Position numbers and translations under genes: made by a program. Below are positions 32,349 through 39,772 of a stretch of DNA of 39,772 nucleotides, piece after piece. A model generated the notes under the pieces. The model had not been told where the DNA came from, did not search any database, and saw only the letters and a list, made by a program, of their open reading frames with translations. Origin of the DNA: Comamonadaceae bacterium (GTDB lineage Bacteria > Pseudomonadota > Gammaproteobacteria > Burkholderiales > Burkholderiaceae_C); NCBI GenBank assembly GCA_947450695.1, contig CANFWV010000030.1, positions 1 to 39,772 of the forward strand. Direction: 5' to 3'. How positions within the stretch are numbered: position 1 is the first letter of the stretch; every line of letters begins with the position of its first letter.

Positions 32349-35198
32349 GTGGAAAACAACAACCCGTCACTGTTCGCTGCTGCAGCGCTAGAGTCAGCCG
32401 CCGATCTGGCACTGGCACTCGCGCCGCCGGCGGTTTCTGGTCATTTTGACGAGCTTCGAGGAGCCACCTCTAGGCGCCTGCCAGCGACGTCAAAACTGTC
32501 TACAGGTGCTCCGTCTGCACCCCTGCAAAACCCACTGCCGGGACCGATGGGCATTGCGGGGCAAACTCAAAGCCTGAGCAACGGTCAAAGCCAGGGCCAA
32601 ACCCAAAGCCAAGGTCAAACGCAGAGCATTGAGACAACAGCGACCACGGCGTCAGAGACCCAAGCCGAACTGGCGCCCGCCTGGCATGCGTTTTTCACTC
32701 AACTCGGTGTCAACGGTTTCTCTGACCTGAACCACCGCAACATCAATTTACAGCGACTGATTCGCGACAACGGCGTCACCTACAACGTTTACGCCGATGC
32801 CGACGGACCCCAGCGGCCTTGGGCATTGGATCTGTTCCCCATGCTGTTGACGCCGCAAGACTGGGCCAGCATCGAAGCCGGCGTGTCACAGCGCGCGCGT
32901 TTGCTAGACCGCATCATGGCCGACGTCTACGGCGCGCAAACATTGCCAAAACTCGGCCTGTTGCCAGCTGCTTTGGTACAAGGTCATCCCGGCTATTTGC
33001 GCCCCATGCATGGCAGCCAGCCGGCGGGGGGCAAGTTCCTGCACATTGCAGCCTTTGACTTGGCGCGTGGCCCTGACGGCAACTGGTGGGTCGTCTCGCA
33101 GCGAACGCAAGCGCCCTCGGGCTTGGGATACTTGCTCGAAAATAGATTGAGTATTTCGCTGCAGTTCCCAGAAGCTTTTCGCGAGATGAACGTAAAGCGC
33201 CTCGCAGCGTCTTACCGGGCCTTGGTCGACGGCATGAAAACCGCCTGTCCATTGCAAGGCACGGACAGTGGCGAGCCACGCATTGTGCTGCTAACACCCG
33301 GCCCCTACAACGAAACCTATTTTGAACACGCGTACTTAGCGCGTTACCTTGGCCTGACGCTGGTCGAAGGCAGCGACCTGATGGTCCGAGACGACCGCCT
33401 TTACCTCAAAACGCTGCAAGGCCTCGAACCCGTGCACGGCATTTTGAAGCGGCTGGATGACGAGTTTCTGGACCCCTTGGAACTGCGCTCTGACTCCACC
33501 CTGGGTGTCCCCGGGCTGCTGCAAGTTATTCGCGCCGGCAACGTGCTGGTTGCCAACTCACCGGGCTCGGCGTTTCTCGAGTCACCCGCCTTGCTTGGCT
33601 TTTTGCCAGCCCTGTCTGAGCACCTGCTGGGCGAAAAACTCGCCCTGCCTTCGCTGGCCACATGGTGGTGCGGAGAGCAAGCGGCTTTGCAATCTGTGCT
33701 GCCGCAGTTGAAAGACTGCGTCATCAAACCAACCTTTCCGGCCTCGGGCCTGCCCACGGTGATCGGCCAAACCTTGAGCCGCGCCAAGCTGGATGAGTGG
33801 GCCGGCCGCATGATGCGCCACGGTGAAGATTACACAGTGCAAGCCTATTTGCCACTGTCTCAAACACCCACCTGGCAAGGCGAAAAAATTGCCCCTCGCT
33901 CCGCCATGCTGCGCGTCTTTGCGGTCTCCGACGGCCACAATTCCTGGCAAGTCCTACCCGGTGGACTGGCCCGGCTGGCGGGCAAAAACGAAAATATCGC
34001 GTCGATGCAATACGGTGGCAGCAGTGCGGATGTCTGGGCCCTTGGCGCAGCACACCCGAGCAGCGGGCTTGAAAGCCACGACGCTGCTACCGCAGTGCCA
34101 GCACCTCACGCGGCGACGCTCACATCCGCTGCTACCGCGCCACTGCCGCCGCTGCGACACAAGCGTGCAGTCACCAGCCGCGCGGCTGAAAATCTGTTCT
34201 GGTTGGGTCGCTACACCGAGCGGGCAGAAAACTCAGTGCGTCTGGCCCATCTGACGCTGCAATGTTTATCAGGTGAAGAGCAGTCCTCACAGCCCTTGCT
34301 GGCTTGGCTCAGCGCCATGGCCGTCAACAACGCCTTGGTGGTGCCCACAGTACCGCCGGCCACACAGGCTCGCCGCGTTTTTGAGCGCTCGCTCATCGCC
34401 AACCTGGCCGACATGACCCAAGCCGCCAGCGTCGGCTACAGTTTGCACGCCCTGAAAAATGCAGCCTCTGCCGTGCGCGAGCGTCTCTCGCAAGAGCAGT
34501 GGAAAACCATCGTGCATGCCGAAGCCGAGTTTTTCATACGTTGCAAAAAAATCAGCAGTACCCCTCAAAAAGGGACACAAGGTGCGGCCTATTCGACCCA
34601 AGAAGCCCTGCGCGCGCTCGACGGTGCGAGCGCCTTTCTGGCCGCCATGACCGGGGCACAAACCGACCGCATGATGCGCGACGATGGTTGGCGCCTACTG
34701 AGCATTGGCCGCCACATTGAGCGACTGAACACGCTCGCGTCGGCGCTGATGATCGGCTTTGAAACGGGCGCGGCACAAGACGACAGTGGCTTTGCCGCGA
34801 TCGTCGCGCTGTTTGACAGCACCATCACCTTTCATGCGCAGTACCAGCAGCGCCGGGACATCGTGGCGCTGCTCGACTTGCTGGTGCTGGACCGCGACAA
34901 TCCGCGTTCGATCGCTTGGGTCGCGCAAACCTTGCGTGCACGTTTGGCCAAGCTCGAAGGCACCGATCTCGGCCAAATGGCTGCGCTGGCGATGAACCTG
35001 CCCGACCCAGGTCGCTGGACGCTGGCCGACCTGTATGGCGCCAGCGAGAACCAAAGCGACAGCTCAGCGCCACAGACGTATGAACGCTTGCAACGGCAAC
35101 TGGAGCGCTGCGCCGTCTCTGCGCTGGAGCTGTCTGACCTCATCAGCCGACGTTACTTCAGCCATGCGGCCAGTGGCAGCCACAGTTTGGGCGCCTGA
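32349..35198 (+). CDS. Circularly permuted ATP-grasp / alpha-E fusion of island B
   Basis: A 949-residue fusion. Residues 1-105 are low-complexity and include a Gln/Ser/Thr repeat (71-93). Residues ~110-575 are an ATP-grasp domain (AWHAFFTQLGVNGFSDLNHR; LTPGPYNETYFEHAYLARYL). Residues ~610-945 are alpha-E (SRAAENLFWLGRYTERAENS). By eye, the putative ATP-grasp active site has diverged from the island A paralogue: VLEDNLRVPSG becomes VVSQRTQAPSG (248-258), the glycine loop after K460 becomes PTFPASGLPTVIG, and HIDLRP becomes SAMLRV. It may be a structural subunit or use different chemistry. GTG 32349 lies 18 bases after the DUF2126 gene stop with no strong Shine-Dalgarno, so it is likely coupled to that gene. 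Confidence 0.9.
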   Translation: MENNNPSLFAAAALESAADLALALAPPAVSGHFDELRGATSRRLPATSKLSTGAPSAPLQNPLPGPMGIAGQTQSLSNGQSQGQTQSQGQTQSIETTATTASETQAELAPAWHAFFTQLGVNGFSDLNHRNINLQRLIRDNGVTYNVYADADGPQRPWALDLFPMLLTPQDWASIEAGVSQRARLLDRIMADVYGAQTLPKLGLLPAALVQGHPGYLRPMHGSQPAGGKFLHIAAFDLARGPDGNWWVVSQRTQAPSGLGYLLENRLSISLQFPEAFREMNVKRLAASYRALVDGMKTACPLQGTDSGEPRIVLLTPGPYNETYFEHAYLARYLGLTLVEGSDLMVRDDRLYLKTLQGLEPVHGILKRLDDEFLDPLELRSDSTLGVPGLLQVIRAGNVLVANSPGSAFLESPALLGFLPALSEHLLGEKLALPSLATWWCGEQAALQSVLPQLKDCVIKPTFPASGLPTVIGQTLSRAKLDEWAGRMMRHGEDYTVQAYLPLSQTPTWQGEKIAPRSAMLRVFAVSDGHNSWQVLPGGLARLAGKNENIASMQYGGSSADVWALGAAHPSSGLESHDAATAVPAPHAATLTSAATAPLPPLRHKRAVTSRAAENLFWLGRYTERAENSVRLAHLTLQCLSGEEQSSQPLLAWLSAMAVNNALVVPTVPPATQARRVFERSLIANLADMTQAASVGYSLHALKNAASAVRERLSQEQWKTIVHAEAEFFIRCKKISSTPQKGTQGAAYSTQEALRALDGASAFLAAMTGAQTDRMMRDDGWRLLSIGRHIERLNTLASALMIGFETGAAQDDSGFAAIVALFDSTITFHAQYQQRRDIVALLDLLVLDRDNPRSIAWVAQTLRARLAKLEGTDLGQMAALAMNLPDPGRWTLADLYGASENQSDSSAPQTYERLQRQLERCAVSALELSDLISRRYFSHAASGSHSLGA
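32559..32627 (+). repeat. Imperfect tandem repeat coding for a Gln/Ser/Thr-rich stretch
   Basis: Degenerate copies of an approximately 18-base unit resembling GGNCAAACNCAAAGCCA lie near the 5' end of the ATP-grasp/alpha-E fusion. They encode residues 71-93 (GQTQSLSNGQSQGQTQSQGQ and on). The stretch is in frame and is likely a flexible tether of variable length between strains. Confidence 0.7.
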
Positions 35199-35236
35199 AA
35201 GCGCCGCCTCCTTCTTACTGTATTAACGGTTTATTC

Positions 35237-36187
35237 ATGTTGCTTCACGTCGTCCACGAGACCCGCTATGACTACACGCCAGCGGTCGAAAATGCCCATC
35301 ATGTGGTTCACCTCAAGCCCGCCTGCAACGTGCGGCAACAGCTGATCAGCCACCATTTGGACATTGACCCAGTCCCCGCGCAACAACGCGAAGTGGTTGA
35401 TGTTTACGGCAACCTGAGCACCTTCTTTTCGTTTCAAAGCGCCCATGACCGCTTGCGCGTGGTAGCAGAGAGCGTGGTCTCGACAACGCCCACCACTCCG
35501 TATTGGAACACCGACGAACGACCCGTCAGCCCTAGCTGGGAGCGCGTACGCGAGCACTTTCGCTACCATGCGAACGCCGCTTGGGACCCTGCCGCAGAGT
35601 TTCTCTTCGCTTCGCCTTATGTGCCACGTGATGACGCTTTTGCAGAGTTCGCGCGTCCCAGCTTTACCGCAGAGCGGCCTTTAGCGGAAGCGGCCAAAGC
35701 ATTGATGCAACACATTCACCGCAGCATGGCGTACGAAAGCCTCAGCACGGAAGTCAATACGCCAGCGCTGGAAGCACTGGAACAGCGCAAAGGTGTTTGT
35801 CAAGATTTCGCCCACATCATGGTGGCCTGCTGTCGTGCCATGGGACTGCCAGCGCGCTATGTCAGCGGCTATTTGTTGACGCATCCAGCGCCCGGTCAGC
35901 CGCGTCTAATTGGCAGTGATGCATCCCACGCCTGGGCCTCGGTGTATTGCCCGGCGGCCACAGTCAGCGGTGAAGTCGACCGTGTGATGCCCGGCTGCTG
36001 GCTCGACTTCGACCCGACCAATGACCGTAGTCCTGGCGAGGATTACGTGACTTTGGCCACAGGTCGCGACTTCCTCGATGTGTCACCGATGCGCGGTGTG
36101 ATCCGCGGTGGTGCTCGACATGCGCTGAACGTGGCGGTGACCGTCGCGCCGATTGAACGCAGCGACCTGGTTTTGAGTGATCACTAA
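35237..36187 (+). CDS. Transglutaminase-like protein of island B
   Basis: A 316-residue protein with the same architecture as the island A transglutaminase: N-terminal beta domain (MLLHVVHETRYDYTPAVENA) and core with triad C188 (KGVCQDFAH), H231 (ASHAWAS) and D259 (DFDPTND). It ends with DVSPMRGVIRGGARHALNVA, as in the family. It is longer than and clearly diverged from its paralogue at 22516-23337, so the two are old duplicates or separately acquired. It lies 38 bases after the ATP-grasp/alpha-E gene and is followed 34 bases later by a RidA-family gene. A peptidase or amidase role on the island product is inferred. Confidence 0.9.
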   Translation: MLLHVVHETRYDYTPAVENAHHVVHLKPACNVRQQLISHHLDIDPVPAQQREVVDVYGNLSTFFSFQSAHDRLRVVAESVVSTTPTTPYWNTDERPVSPSWERVREHFRYHANAAWDPAAEFLFASPYVPRDDAFAEFARPSFTAERPLAEAAKALMQHIHRSMAYESLSTEVNTPALEALEQRKGVCQDFAHIMVACCRAMGLPARYVSGYLLTHPAPGQPRLIGSDASHAWASVYCPAATVSGEVDRVMPGCWLDFDPTNDRSPGEDYVTLATGRDFLDVSPMRGVIRGGARHALNVAVTVAPIERSDLVLSDH

Positions 36188-36221
36188 AATTGACGGTTTA
36201 CCGCCAACTCCTAGGAAATTG

Positions 36222-36719
36222 ATGTCCAACGCCTCCGCCGCTAACCCATCCGCCGCTATTTACGACAAGCTTAAAACCCTCGGCATTGAGCTGCCGCCCG
36301 TGGCCACGCCCGCAGCAGCTTATGTGCCCTTTGTGCAAAGCGGGAACTTGATTTTCTTGAGCGGTCACATCGCTAAAAAAGACGGCAAAGTATGGGTTGG
36401 CCAGTTGGGTAAAACCATGCATACGGACGAAGGACAACAAGCCGCTCGCGCCATCGCGATTGACCTGATGGGCACCCTGCATGCTGCGCTGGTCGCGACA
36501 GGCAAAGATCTGAGCCACGTCAAACGCATCGTCAAGCTGATGAGTCTGGTCAACTCGACCGGCGACTTCACCGAGCAACACTTGGTGACCAACGGCGCCA
36601 GTGAACTCATTGGCGACATTTTTGGAGCCGCTGGTGCACACGCCCGAAGCGCCTTTGGTGTGGCGCAAATCCCGATGGGTGCTTGCGTTGAAATTGAGAT
36701 GATCGCCGAGATCGCTTGA
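36222..36719 (+). CDS. RidA family protein (YjgF/YER057c/UK114)
   Basis: A 165-residue RidA-superfamily protein of the longer subgroup (MSNASAANPSAAIYDKLKTL; YVPFVQSGNLIFLSGHIAKK; VGQLGKTMHTDEGQQAARAI; GAHARSAFGVAQIPMGACVE). Archetypal RidA hydrolyses reactive enamine/imine intermediates, using an Arg near the C-terminus; here the corresponding region reads HARSAFGVAQIP, consistent with R in that place. ATG 36222 has AGGA 7 bases upstream, so the earlier in-frame ATG at 36177, overlapping the transglutaminase gene, is rejected. It is 34 bases after island B on the same strand and may be its last gene, or an independent housekeeping gene. Substrate not known. Confidence 0.88.
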   Translation: MSNASAANPSAAIYDKLKTLGIELPPVATPAAAYVPFVQSGNLIFLSGHIAKKDGKVWVGQLGKTMHTDEGQQAARAIAIDLMGTLHAALVATGKDLSHVKRIVKLMSLVNSTGDFTEQHLVTNGASELIGDIFGAAGAHARSAFGVAQIPMGACVEIEMIAEIA

Positions 36720-36737
36720 GCTAAATCCCGGCGCGGC

Positions 36738-39092
36738 TCACTCCACCCGTGTCACGCTGTTCGGCTTGAAGCCGAGATCCGCCGCCTTGCCTTTGCGGGC
36801 ACGGGCAGCGCGGGCGTTGTTTAAGCTTCGAATTTCGAGCGTTTCTTCACGCTCTTTGGCACCACGGCCAATGCCTGCGATCTTGATGCTGCGCGTGTAA
36901 GCGGCGGCACCTGCCAGCTGATCTTTGGCTTCAAGGTCGATCAGCATCAGGCCGCGCCCGCCTTTTTCCATCAACTTGAGTTCGTCAATTTCAAAGGTCA
37001 GGATGCGTCCGCCGGTGGATGCGCAAGCCACGTGCGTGGCGTCCGGAAACGGCTGCGCACCTGTGGTGCCCGCAGCATGCGAGGGCTGGCACAGGGTTTC
37101 GCCTTCACCTAAACTGATGAAGGCTTTGCCGCTTTTGTTGCGCGAAATCATGTTCTCAACCGCTGCCAAAAAGCCATACCCGCCCGAGCTGGCCAGCAAG
37201 AGCTGCGCAGAAGCCGGACCGGCGAAGTAGTGAGCCACTTGCGTGCCGGCTTCCAGTTCGATCAGCGTGGTCACGGGCTGGCCATCACCGCGCGCACCGG
37301 GCAAAGCCGCCACCGGCACCGAGTAGACGCGGCCGTTGCTACCAAACACCAACAAGGTATCAACCGTGCGACATTCAAAGGTCGCGTAGAGGCCGTCGCC
37401 AGCCTTGAAGGCAAAGCTCGCCGCGTCATGACCCTGGCCGTTGCGCGAACGCACCCATCCCTTAGCGCTGACCACCACGGTCACTGGCTCGTCGATGACC
37501 TTGACGTCCAGAACGGCTTTTTTATCAGCCTGAATCAGGGTCCGGCGCGGGTCGGCAAAGACCTTGGCGTCAGCCTCGATTTCTTTGACCATGAGGCGAC
37601 GCAGCGTGGCCGGACTACCCAGAATGTCTTCAAGTTTCGCTTGGTCTTCACGCAGCCCGCTGAGTTCTTGTTCGATCTTGATGGCTTCAAGCCGGGCCAA
37701 TTGCCGCAGGCGAATTTCAAGAATATCTTCGGCCTGACGGTCGCTGAGTTTGAAGCGTTCCATCAACGCAACTTTCGGCTCATCGGCCTGGCGAATGATG
37801 GCAATGACTTCGTCAATGTTCAGCAGCACCAGCTGCCGTCCTTCAAGAATATGGATGCGCGCCAGCACTTTGTCGAGTCGGTGCTGTGAGCGGCGCTGAA
37901 TGGTGGTGTGGCGAAATTCAATCCATTCGGTGAGGATTTGCCGCAAAGACTTTTGCGTCGGCCGACCATCCAGACCGATCATGGTCATGTTGATGGGTGA
38001 CGAGCTTTCCAGGCTGGTATGCGCCAGCAGCGTGGTGATGAGTTCGCTCTGTTCGATGCGGCTGGTCTTGGGTTCAAACACCAAACGCACAGCAGCATCT
38101 TTGCTGGATTCATCGCGCACCACGTCGAGCACCGACAGCACGGTTTGTTTGAGCTGCACTTGCTCTTGCGACAGCGCTTTTTTACCCAGACGCACTTTGG
38201 GGTTGGTGATCTCTTCAATTTCTTCGAGTACGCGTTGGGTGCTCACACCTGGCGGCAGTTCATTGACCACCAATTGCCACTGTCCGCGCGCCAGCTCTTC
38301 GATTTTCCAGCGGGCCCGCACTTTGAGCGAACCGCGTCCGGTGCGGTAGGCTGCAGCGATCTCGCTCGGGCTCGAAATGATCTGGCCACCGCCCGGGTAA
38401 TCGGGGCCGGCAATCAATGCCGACATCGCTTCGTCAGTGATGTTCGGCGTCTTGATCAAGGCGATGCAGGCGTCGGCCACTTCGCGCAGGTTGTGACTCG
38501 GAATCTCAGTCGCCAAACCAACGGCAATGCCGCTTGCGCCATTCAACAAGGTGAACGGCAGACGCGCCGGCAAACGCCCCGGCTCTTCGGTCGAGCCGTC
38601 GTAGTTGGGCACAAAGTCGACCGTGCCTTCGTCGACCTCTTCCATCAACAAACTGGTGATGCGCGCCAGCCGAGCTTCGGTGTAACGCATGGCGGCAGCG
38701 CCGTCGCCATCGCGTGATCCAAAGTTGCCTTGGCCGTCAATCAGCGGGTAGCGCTGGCTGAAGTCTTGCGCCATGCGCACCAGCGCGTCATACGCCGCTT
38801 GGTCGCCGTGAGGATGAAAGCGGCCCAGCACGTCGCCGACCACGCGCGCGCATTTGACTGGCTTGGCACCGGTCGCGCCATTGGCACCGCCAAAGCCCAA
38901 ACCCATGCGCGCCATGCTGTACAAAATGCGCCGCTGCACCGGCTTCTGGCCGTCGCAGACGTCGGGCAAGGCGCGGCCCTTGACCACGCTGAGCGCGTAC
39001 TCAAGGTAAGCGCGTTGAGCGTAAGCCGCCAGCGAGTCCTGATCGGCGGGTTCAGGCGTTGCAGCGGGAGCGTCGGGAGTGAATAAATCCAT
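36738..39092 (-). CDS. parC: DNA topoisomerase IV subunit A
   Basis: A 784-residue type IIA topoisomerase A subunit that, with ParE, decatenates daughter chromosomes. The catalytic Tyr is Y137 in [11 protein letters not shown]. The quinolone-determining region reads [11 protein letters not shown], with Q98 where E. coli ParC has S80 and D102 where it has E84. The tower and coiled-coil regions follow, then beta-pinwheel blades ([39 protein letters not shown]). The HPHGDQ sequence and insert [12 protein letters not shown] fit betaproteobacterial ParC rather than GyrA, and adjacency to parE confirms it. It lies 70 bases downstream of parE and is convergent with the RidA gene. Confidence 0.95.
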   Translation of the reverse strand: MDLFTPDAPAATPEPADQDSLAAYAQRAYLEYALSVVKGRALPDVCDGQKPVQRRILYSMARMGLGFGGANGATGAKPVKCARVVGDVLGRFHPHGDQAAYDALVRMAQDFSQRYPLIDGQGNFGSRDGDGAAAMRYTEARLARITSLLMEEVDEGTVDFVPNYDGSTEEPGRLPARLPFTLLNGASGIAVGLATEIPSHNLREVADACIALIKTPNITDEAMSALIAGPDYPGGGQIISSPSEIAAAYRTGRGSLKVRARWKIEELARGQWQLVVNELPPGVSTQRVLEEIEEITNPKVRLGKKALSQEQVQLKQTVLSVLDVVRDESSKDAAVRLVFEPKTSRIEQSELITTLLAHTSLESSSPINMTMIGLDGRPTQKSLRQILTEWIEFRHTTIQRRSQHRLDKVLARIHILEGRQLVLLNIDEVIAIIRQADEPKVALMERFKLSDRQAEDILEIRLRQLARLEAIKIEQELSGLREDQAKLEDILGSPATLRRLMVKEIEADAKVFADPRRTLIQADKKAVLDVKVIDEPVTVVVSAKGWVRSRNGQGHDAASFAFKAGDGLYATFECRTVDTLLVFGSNGRVYSVPVAALPGARGDGQPVTTLIELEAGTQVAHYFAGPASAQLLLASSGGYGFLAAVENMISRNKSGKAFISLGEGETLCQPSHAAGTTGAQPFPDATHVACASTGGRILTFEIDELKLMEKGGRGLMLIDLEAKDQLAGAAAYTRSIKIAGIGRGAKEREETLEIRSLNNARAARARKGKAADLGFKPNSVTRVE

Positions 39093-39162
39093 GGCGGTGT
39101 CAGATCAATCGGGGTTCAGTTTGGAGGTCAGTTGGCAAGTCAACGTCGGGGTAGTCGCGCGA

Positions 39163-39772
39163 TCAAACGTCGATGTCTACGGCGTCACCGTGCAGTTCCA
39201 TGAGCTCGCGCCGGGCGGCGGCTTCGCCCTTGCCCATGAGTTTGGTGATGAGGTTTTCGGTCTGCGCAAAATCTACGTTGCCGAGTTGCACAGGCAACAG
39301 ACGGCGTGTGTCGGGGTTGAGCGTGGTTTCCCACAATTGCTCGGCGTTCATTTCGCCCAAACCCTTGAAGCGGCTGATGCTCCACGCGTTTTCTTTCACG
39401 CCTTCCTTGCGGAGTTTGTCAAGAATCGCATTGAGTTCGCCGTCGTCTAGCGCGTAAGCTTTGGACGCCGGTTTTTTGCCGCGGGCCGGCGCATCGACCC
39501 TGAACAGTGGTGGCCGCGCCACATACAAATGGCCGGTTTCGATGAGCTTGGGGAAATGCCTGAAAAACAACGTCAGCAGCAGCACTTGGATGTGCGAGCC
39601 GTCGACGTCTGCATCGCTCAAAATACAGACCTTGCCGTAGCGCAGGCCGCTCATGTCGGGTGTGTCGTTGGGGCCGTGCGGGTCAATCCCAAGCGCTACG
39701 GCGATGTCGTGAATTTCGTTGTTAGCAAAGAGCCGGTCGCGCTCGACTTCCCAGGTGTTGAGGACCTTGCCG
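39163..39772 (-). CDS. parE: DNA topoisomerase IV subunit B, 3' part
   Basis: The C-terminal ~202 residues of ParE; the gene runs off the right end of the window. The Toprim and C-terminal regions are visible: GKVLNTWEVERDRLFANNEI, ILSDADVDGSHIQVLLLTLF (Toprim DxD for Mg2+), SISRFKGLGEMNAEQLWETT and the terminal NLITKLMGKGEAAARRELME. The ParE-type absence of a long insert supports ParE over GyrB, as does the following parC. ParE provides the ATPase that drives strand passage. The stop is TGA at 39163-39165. Confidence 0.96.
   Translation of the reverse strand, partial: GKVLNTWEVERDRLFANNEIHDIAVALGIDPHGPNDTPDMSGLRYGKVCILSDADVDGSHIQVLLLTLFFRHFPKLIETGHLYVARPPLFRVDAPARGKKPASKAYALDDGELNAILDKLRKEGVKENAWSISRFKGLGEMNAEQLWETTLNPDTRRLLPVQLGNVDFAQTENLITKLMGKGEAAARRELMELHGDAVDIDV

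Overview
The window looks like a chromosome segment of a betaproteobacterium, most likely Burkholderiales/Comamonadaceae. This rests on the protein flavour, the moderately high G+C, the ParC sequence type and the gene order HDAC-like / MscS / etfBA / acyl-CoA dehydrogenase. No database search was possible. The DNA is almost entirely coding: no gap between genes exceeds about 300 bases, and I see no rRNA, tRNA, CRISPR array, insertion sequence or prophage.

Layout. (1) 1-2136: 3' end of dnaK, a double hairpin, dnaJ and a terminator-like hairpin. (2) 2199-3317: glutathione-dependent formaldehyde dehydrogenase (class III ADH). (3) 3334-11557, leftward: etfB-etfA, a terminator, acyl-CoA dehydrogenase, nitronate monooxygenase, and a three-subunit molybdenum hydroxylase (FAD, 2x[2Fe-2S], Mo subunits). 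(4) 11601-13901, leftward: MscS channel and HDAC-like deacetylase. (5) 13983-21757: MltB-type lytic transglycosylase, a DODA-type dioxygenase/DoxX pair divergent from a LysR regulator, a membrane-fused spermidine-synthase-like protein, and an orphan branched-chain-amino-acid-type binding protein with an alpha/beta hydrolase. (6) 21819-22461: a decaying vapBC module with intact antitoxin and broken toxin. (7) 22516-36719: two different ATP-grasp/alpha-E/transglutaminase islands on either side of comEC, the second followed by a RidA-family gene. (8) 36738 to the end: parC and the 3' part of parE.

The most interesting part is region 7. Island A (leftward, 25893-22516) encodes a stand-alone circularly permuted ATP-grasp, an alpha-E protein and a transglutaminase-like protein. 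Island B (rightward, 28725-36187) encodes a transglutaminase fused to a DUF2126 putative amidoligase, an ATP-grasp/alpha-E fusion, and a second small transglutaminase. Such sets were predicted from comparative genomics to make and trim an unknown peptide or peptide tag (Iyer and colleagues' amidoligase work); as far as I know the product is not established. Two observations here may be new. Both islands are preceded by near-identical sigma-54-type -24/-12 elements (TTGGCGC-N5-TTGCT) in the correct orientation. The ATP-grasp half of the island B fusion has also lost most residues that look catalytic in the island A protein. Together these suggest a co-regulated, RpoN-dependent pathway in which one ATP-grasp is active and its paralogue has become structural or changed chemistry, with DUF2126 perhaps supplying ligase activity in island B.
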